Assembly (NCBI GenBank): GCA_022340545.1 | Contig: JAJDNV010000019.1 | Span: 1 to 38,956 of the forward strand | DNA: 38,956 nucleotides | Origin: Acidobacteriota bacterium | GTDB lineage: Bacteria; Acidobacteriota; Vicinamibacteria; Fen-336 | Direction of reading: 5' to 3' | In this document: in pieces, positions 35,791-38,956 of the stretch | How positions within the stretch are numbered: position 1 is the first letter of the stretch | Layout of the letters: each line of letters starts with the position of its first letter | Position numbers and translations under genes: made by a program | The notes under the pieces: generated by a model | What the model was told of the DNA's origin: nothing | What the model saw: only the letters and a program-made list of their open reading frames with translations | Databases searched by the model: none

Positions 35791-37344
35791 CTATTCCATC
35801 CCCGTGTTGCTGACGAAGGCGAGCATGGTGCCGTCGGGCGACCATGAAGGCACGTTGATCGTGCCCTGGCCGCCGTACGCGTAGGCGATCACCCTCGGGG
35901 CGCCACCCTCGACTGGCATCAGCCGGAGGTAGACCCGCTTGTAGTAGGGGTGGTCCGAGGGGTCCACCTCCTTCGGGAAGGTGATGAAGGCGATCTGCGT
36001 CCCGTCCGGGGAGAGATGCGGGAACCAGTTGTTGTACTGGTCGTCGGTCACCTGCTCCGGGTCCGTGCCGTCGGCCTTCATGCGCCAGATCTGCATCGTC
36101 CCGCTGCGGGTCGAGTTGAAGTAGACGTGGCGTCCGTCCGGGGCGTACTCGGGACCGTCGTCGAGACCCTCGTAGTCGGTGAGGCGCTCCTCGGGACCGC
36201 TGCCGTCCGAGGGGATCCGGTAGATGTCGTACCGGTCGTTCCGTCCCCCGGTGTAGACCAGCCACTTCCCATCCGGGGACCAGCCGTGGAGATAGGAGGG
36301 CACGAGGGGCGTGATCCGCTTCGGCTCTCCCCCCTCGATCGGCAGGGTGTAGATCGTGGACCCCGTCCCGTCGTGGCTGCTGATGCCGAGCATCCTTCCG
36401 TCGAAGGAGATGACGTGGTCGTTGTTGTTGCGGACCACGGACCCGGTGTCGATGAGGGCCGGCTGGCGCGTCCGGAGGTTGAATCGATGGAGCCGCCCGC
36501 GACCTTCCCCGCTCCCGCTGGCGTTGTAGATCAGGCTCCCGCCGTCGCGGGTCCAGTTCGGGGCCTCGAAGGGCTCGTTCGATTCGTGGATCACCTGGCG
36601 GTGCCCGCTCGCGACGTCAAGGAGCTCGAGGCGGCTCCCGATGTAGTCCCGGTAGGGCACGAAGTCGTCGGGGGCGGGCCGCACGAGGCGGACGTTGCGG
36701 AAGATCGCGCGCTCGACCACCTCCGGGTTGTGGGAGCACAGGAAGAGGCCGACGAAGACGTCTTCGCCGAGCTCGAGGTCGGTGACCTGGCTCGTCTGGA
36801 AGAGCTCGCCGAACTGGGCGACGGAGGCGGTGACGGTGGTGCCCTTGCGCTCGATCTGAAGGACGTCCGCCCCACTCACCTCCGAGACGATCTGCTCGGT
36901 CTCCGCGCCCGTCGTCCGGCGGAACTGAAGCGAGGTCAGCCCGTCCCCGTGCGCCACCGCGTCGGCGTAGGGCGAGTCCGGCTCGAGGCTCGTCCGGGCA
37001 ATGACTCCCGCCTTGCGGTGCGGGTCCACGCCCTCCCCCACGAATCCCACCCGGGCCCGCAGGATGAAGTCCCCCTTCAGACGTGTCCAGACGAATTGAA
37101 ACTCGTCCCGGGGGCCCCACATGTTCACGCCGGCGGCGGAGAGCCGGTACTCCTGTGACGCCGCGTTCCAGGTCGCCGAGCCGGAAAGTGCCGGAGAGCC
37201 GACGTCGCCGTGCCCTTCGAACTGGCCCAGGGGGCCCGGTTGTGTCCGGCCGACCGACGCCCCTCCCGCCCAGAGGCAAAGGGCAAGCAGGGCGGTCAAC
37301 GTCCCGGCAACACTGTGATGGGAGAGGGGGTTGTTGAGTGACAT
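35791..37344 (-). CDS. Exported TolB/PD40 beta-propeller protein with N-terminal lectin-like domain
   Basis: A 517-residue protein with a signal peptide (VAGTLTALLALCLWAGGASVG). Residues about 40-215 form a beta-rich domain like DUF1349/concanavalin folds (FILRARVGFVGEGVDPHRKAGVIAR cut into strands by glycines, then LQIERKGTTVTASV). From about 225 on there are TolB-type PD40 blades: APNWTRDGGSLIYN, LHGWSPDGKWLVYTG, PEYAPDGRHVYFNS, FPHLSPDGTQIAF and PSWSPDGTMLAFV. Carbohydrate binding or a surface scaffold is likely; propellers of this type also occur in oligogalacturonate lyases, but I see no clear lyase site. GGAGG six bases upstream marks the ATG at 37342-37344. It forms an operon with the unknown protein downstream. 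Confidence 0.78.
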   Translation of the reverse strand: MSLNNPLSHHSVAGTLTALLALCLWAGGASVGRTQPGPLGQFEGHGDVGSPALSGSATWNAASQEYRLSAAGVNMWGPRDEFQFVWTRLKGDFILRARVGFVGEGVDPHRKAGVIARTSLEPDSPYADAVAHGDGLTSLQFRRTTGAETEQIVSEVSGADVLQIERKGTTVTASVAQFGELFQTSQVTDLELGEDVFVGLFLCSHNPEVVERAIFRNVRLVRPAPDDFVPYRDYIGSRLELLDVASGHRQVIHESNEPFEAPNWTRDGGSLIYNASGSGEGRGRLHRFNLRTRQPALIDTGSVVRNNNDHVISFDGRMLGISSHDGTGSTIYTLPIEGGEPKRITPLVPSYLHGWSPDGKWLVYTGGRNDRYDIYRIPSDGSGPEERLTDYEGLDDGPEYAPDGRHVYFNSTRSGTMQIWRMKADGTDPEQVTDDQYNNWFPHLSPDGTQIAFITFPKEVDPSDHPYYKRVYLRLMPVEGGAPRVIAYAYGGQGTINVPSWSPDGTMLAFVSNTGME

Positions 37345-37396
37345 TCAGGGCCTCCTGGGGTATGGCTTCGGCAGCTCGCGGCGGGAACGGAATGGG

Positions 37397-37402
37397 ATTA
37401 TG
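37397..37402 (-). promoter_or_regulatory. Possible -10 of the TolB-like operon
   Basis: CATAAT on the minus strand, about 50 bases before the ATG, in the 96-base gap after the upstream glycosidase-like gene. No strong -35. Read-through from the upstream gene is also possible. Confidence 0.35.
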
Positions 37403-37440
37403 TCACGAGGCGGCAAGCGTGACCGGCCCGTTCACGAGGC

Positions 37441-38956
37441 CTACGGCAGGGGGTGCAGACCCTCTGCTGCGATGACCCAGCTCCCGTCATCCGGAAACCC
37501 CGGCGCCCGTCCTGATGGGGCGCCGCCCCAGCCCGCGGCCATCATCGCCACCGCGGTGAGAAGGGCGCCGTTGGCGGGCAGGTACACGGCCAGGTCGGCC
37601 CCGGGCTGTGGGCAGTGACCGTTGGGCGTGTAGTGGTTGTGGGGGCCGTCCTTCAAGAGGAAATCCACGGCCCGGTCTCGCTGGCCCAGACGGGCAGCGG
37701 TCATGGCGAGCATCGGGTAGTCCCAGCCCCAGATCTTCCCCTCCCAGTCCCAGGTGGCGACCACCGCCTCCAGCGTTCGCTGCATGATCACGGGATCCAC
37801 GCCGAAGCCCGGGAGCATCCCCAGCGATGCCACCATCGTGGGGTGGTCCCGGCGGCTCTCCGGGTTGTCGAAGGTGTCCGGGATCGACTCCATGGCGACG
37901 TAGCGGCCGTCCTTCTGGGGAAGGCTCGAGAGGTGTTGCAGCATGTGGTCCCACTCGGGAGAGCGTTCCAGCCCGAGCCGCTCGCGCCAGGCCTGGGCCA
38001 GGTCCAGCGCGTGACCCCAGAAGCTCAGCTCGAAGGAGGGGTTCATGCTCGTCCGCGGGTCGTAGATCTCCTGCGAGATCCACAGCGGCGGGCCGAGCAC
38101 GTAGCGCTGGTCGTCCTCCACCCAGTGGAGCATGGACGCCAGGCCCTCCGCGGTCTCCAGGACGAGCTCACGGTACCGGTCGAGCCGGTCGGGTGAGGGC
38201 TGTGCGCGGTAGAGCAGCTCGGCCAGGGCGATGGGCTGGGGCTGGTTCCAGGCGATCAAGGGGTTGCCGCCCGGGCTCTCGCGCCCCTTAGGCCCGACCA
38301 TCTTCGGCCAGCGGGCGCCCGTCAGGCCCCGTGACGCCGCGATACGACGGGCCACCGGCAGCGTTCGCTGGTACCAGTCCAGCGCTTTCTCCACGAATTC
38401 CTCGCGGCCCCAGAGGGCGAAGTGCGCCACGTGCCACCAGATCATCTCCGTGTGGTGCTTGCCGTACCAGGAGCTGCAGGTGAGGCCCGTCTCCTGCGGC
38501 GGCACGTCACCCGCCATCTGCACCGCGGTCAGGTACTGGGAGAGCACCACGCGTCGCTCCAACTCCGCCGCGCGCGGGTCCCGGCTCCCCGAGAAATCGA
38601 CCGCACCGCCGTGGGACCAGAAGTCACGCCAGCTCGCCGCGCTCGCCGAGAGGGTCGCCTCCACCGACGGGAGCTCCTCGGGCAGCGCCGACGGCGAGAA
38701 GGCCAGGATGATCTCCAGGCGCGGCGTCCCCCCGGCCGGCAGGACCTCGAAGGAGTGTGGGGCCGTCCGTGACCAGTGCGCGGCGGAGCCCCAGGCCAGG
38801 CCGACCTCGTAGCCCATGGTGCCGATCTCCCGATGGAGGCGCACCTGGCGCGTCCCCACACGCTGAACGCGCGTCACGTGGGTCTCGGGCTGGCTCCAGT
38901 CGAGGGCCGGCGTGTTCTTGCGCGAGAGGTCGTGGCCGCGGGGAAAGGCCAGACGA
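37441..38956 (-). CDS. Partial six-hairpin (GH65/GH95-like) glycosidase-type protein
   Basis: The frame is open to the window edge, so the N-terminus is missing and at least 505 residues remain; the GTG at 38875-38877 is internal. The visible part begins with a beta-sandwich-like stretch (APHSFEVLPAGGTPRLEIILAF), then an (alpha/alpha)6-barrel: WRDFWSHGGAVDFSG, LTCSSWYGKHHTEMIWWHVAHFAL, LIAWNQPQPIALAELLYR, GKIWGWDYPMLAMTAARLG and HCPQPGADLAVYLPANGALLTAVAMM. The Trp/His/Glu-rich TEMIWWH motif and overall order resemble GH65/GH95-clan proteins, so a glycosidase or phosphorylase on an oligosaccharide is likely. I cannot name the exact family or catalytic acid. Confidence 0.7.
   Translation of the reverse strand, partial: RLAFPRGHDLSRKNTPALDWSQPETHVTRVQRVGTRQVRLHREIGTMGYEVGLAWGSAAHWSRTAPHSFEVLPAGGTPRLEIILAFSPSALPEELPSVEATLSASAASWRDFWSHGGAVDFSGSRDPRAAELERRVVLSQYLTAVQMAGDVPPQETGLTCSSWYGKHHTEMIWWHVAHFALWGREEFVEKALDWYQRTLPVARRIAASRGLTGARWPKMVGPKGRESPGGNPLIAWNQPQPIALAELLYRAQPSPDRLDRYRELVLETAEGLASMLHWVEDDQRYVLGPPLWISQEIYDPRTSMNPSFELSFWGHALDLAQAWRERLGLERSPEWDHMLQHLSSLPQKDGRYVAMESIPDTFDNPESRRDHPTMVASLGMLPGFGVDPVIMQRTLEAVVATWDWEGKIWGWDYPMLAMTAARLGQRDRAVDFLLKDGPHNHYTPNGHCPQPGADLAVYLPANGALLTAVAMMAAGWGGAPSGRAPGFPDDGSWVIAAEGLHPLP

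Overview
The window is a high-GC (by eye about 70%) bacterial chromosome segment with dense, short-spaced genes. Rho, signal peptides, sulfatase and PilZ genes and an absence of archaeal features point to a bacterium. The mix (PGM1-like ATP-grasp ligase, adenosine-specific kinase, YtrA-type GntR operon, large exported carbohydrate enzymes without SusC/SusD) fits an environmental lineage such as Acidobacteriota, but nothing here proves the phylum. I see no tRNA, rRNA, CRISPR array, insertion sequence or prophage gene. No stretch longer than 300 bases lacks a gene.

Left half (1-18.9 kb), mostly housekeeping and transport. A PilZ protein (minus) diverges from an ABC-2 exporter (ATPase plus permease) that runs into a prephenate dehydrogenase gene (tyrA-like), followed by rho with its own promoter. 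Then come a small exported PKD-like protein (minus) and a degenerate Fic protein (plus). Next is a three-gene minus operon with 4-base overlaps: a YtrA-type GntR repressor, an ABC ATPase, and a permease fused to a beta-propeller. It starts from a near-consensus promoter covered by a 28-bp dyad operator. A CCA-adding/HD enzyme (plus) converges on a two-gene operon (minus) coding for a class I glutamine-amidotransferase-like protein and a PGM1-like ATP-grasp ligase. After this follow an adenosine-specific kinase and a YbhB/PEBP protein (plus), a cellobiose-2-epimerase-like AGE protein (minus), and an MsbA-like ABC exporter (plus).

Right half (18.9-39 kb), a polysaccharide-degradation locus. On the minus strand are a GH31 alpha-xylosidase-like enzyme and a sulfatase. 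Divergent from them is a seven-gene plus-strand run: a glucarate-dehydratase-like enolase-superfamily enzyme, an exported GH67 alpha-glucuronidase, a URO-D family protein lacking the usual zinc cysteines, a GH3 enzyme, a 33-codon ORF, a serine hydrolase and a second GH3. Converging on it from the right are three minus-strand genes: a partial six-hairpin glycosidase-like gene, a TolB/PD40 propeller protein and an unclassified exported TIM-barrel-like protein. The predicted joint task is breakdown of a glucuronic-acid- and xylose-decorated hemicellulose such as glucuronoxylan. GH67 removes (methyl)glucuronate, GH3 enzymes trim xylose or glucose, GH31 removes alpha-linked xylose, and the enolase-superfamily enzyme handles the sugar acid. 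Nearly all are exported; the enolase-family and URO-D proteins are not.

A recurring regulatory feature is a -10-like TANNNT element 7-8 bases before the start codon, implying leaderless mRNAs for several left-half genes.
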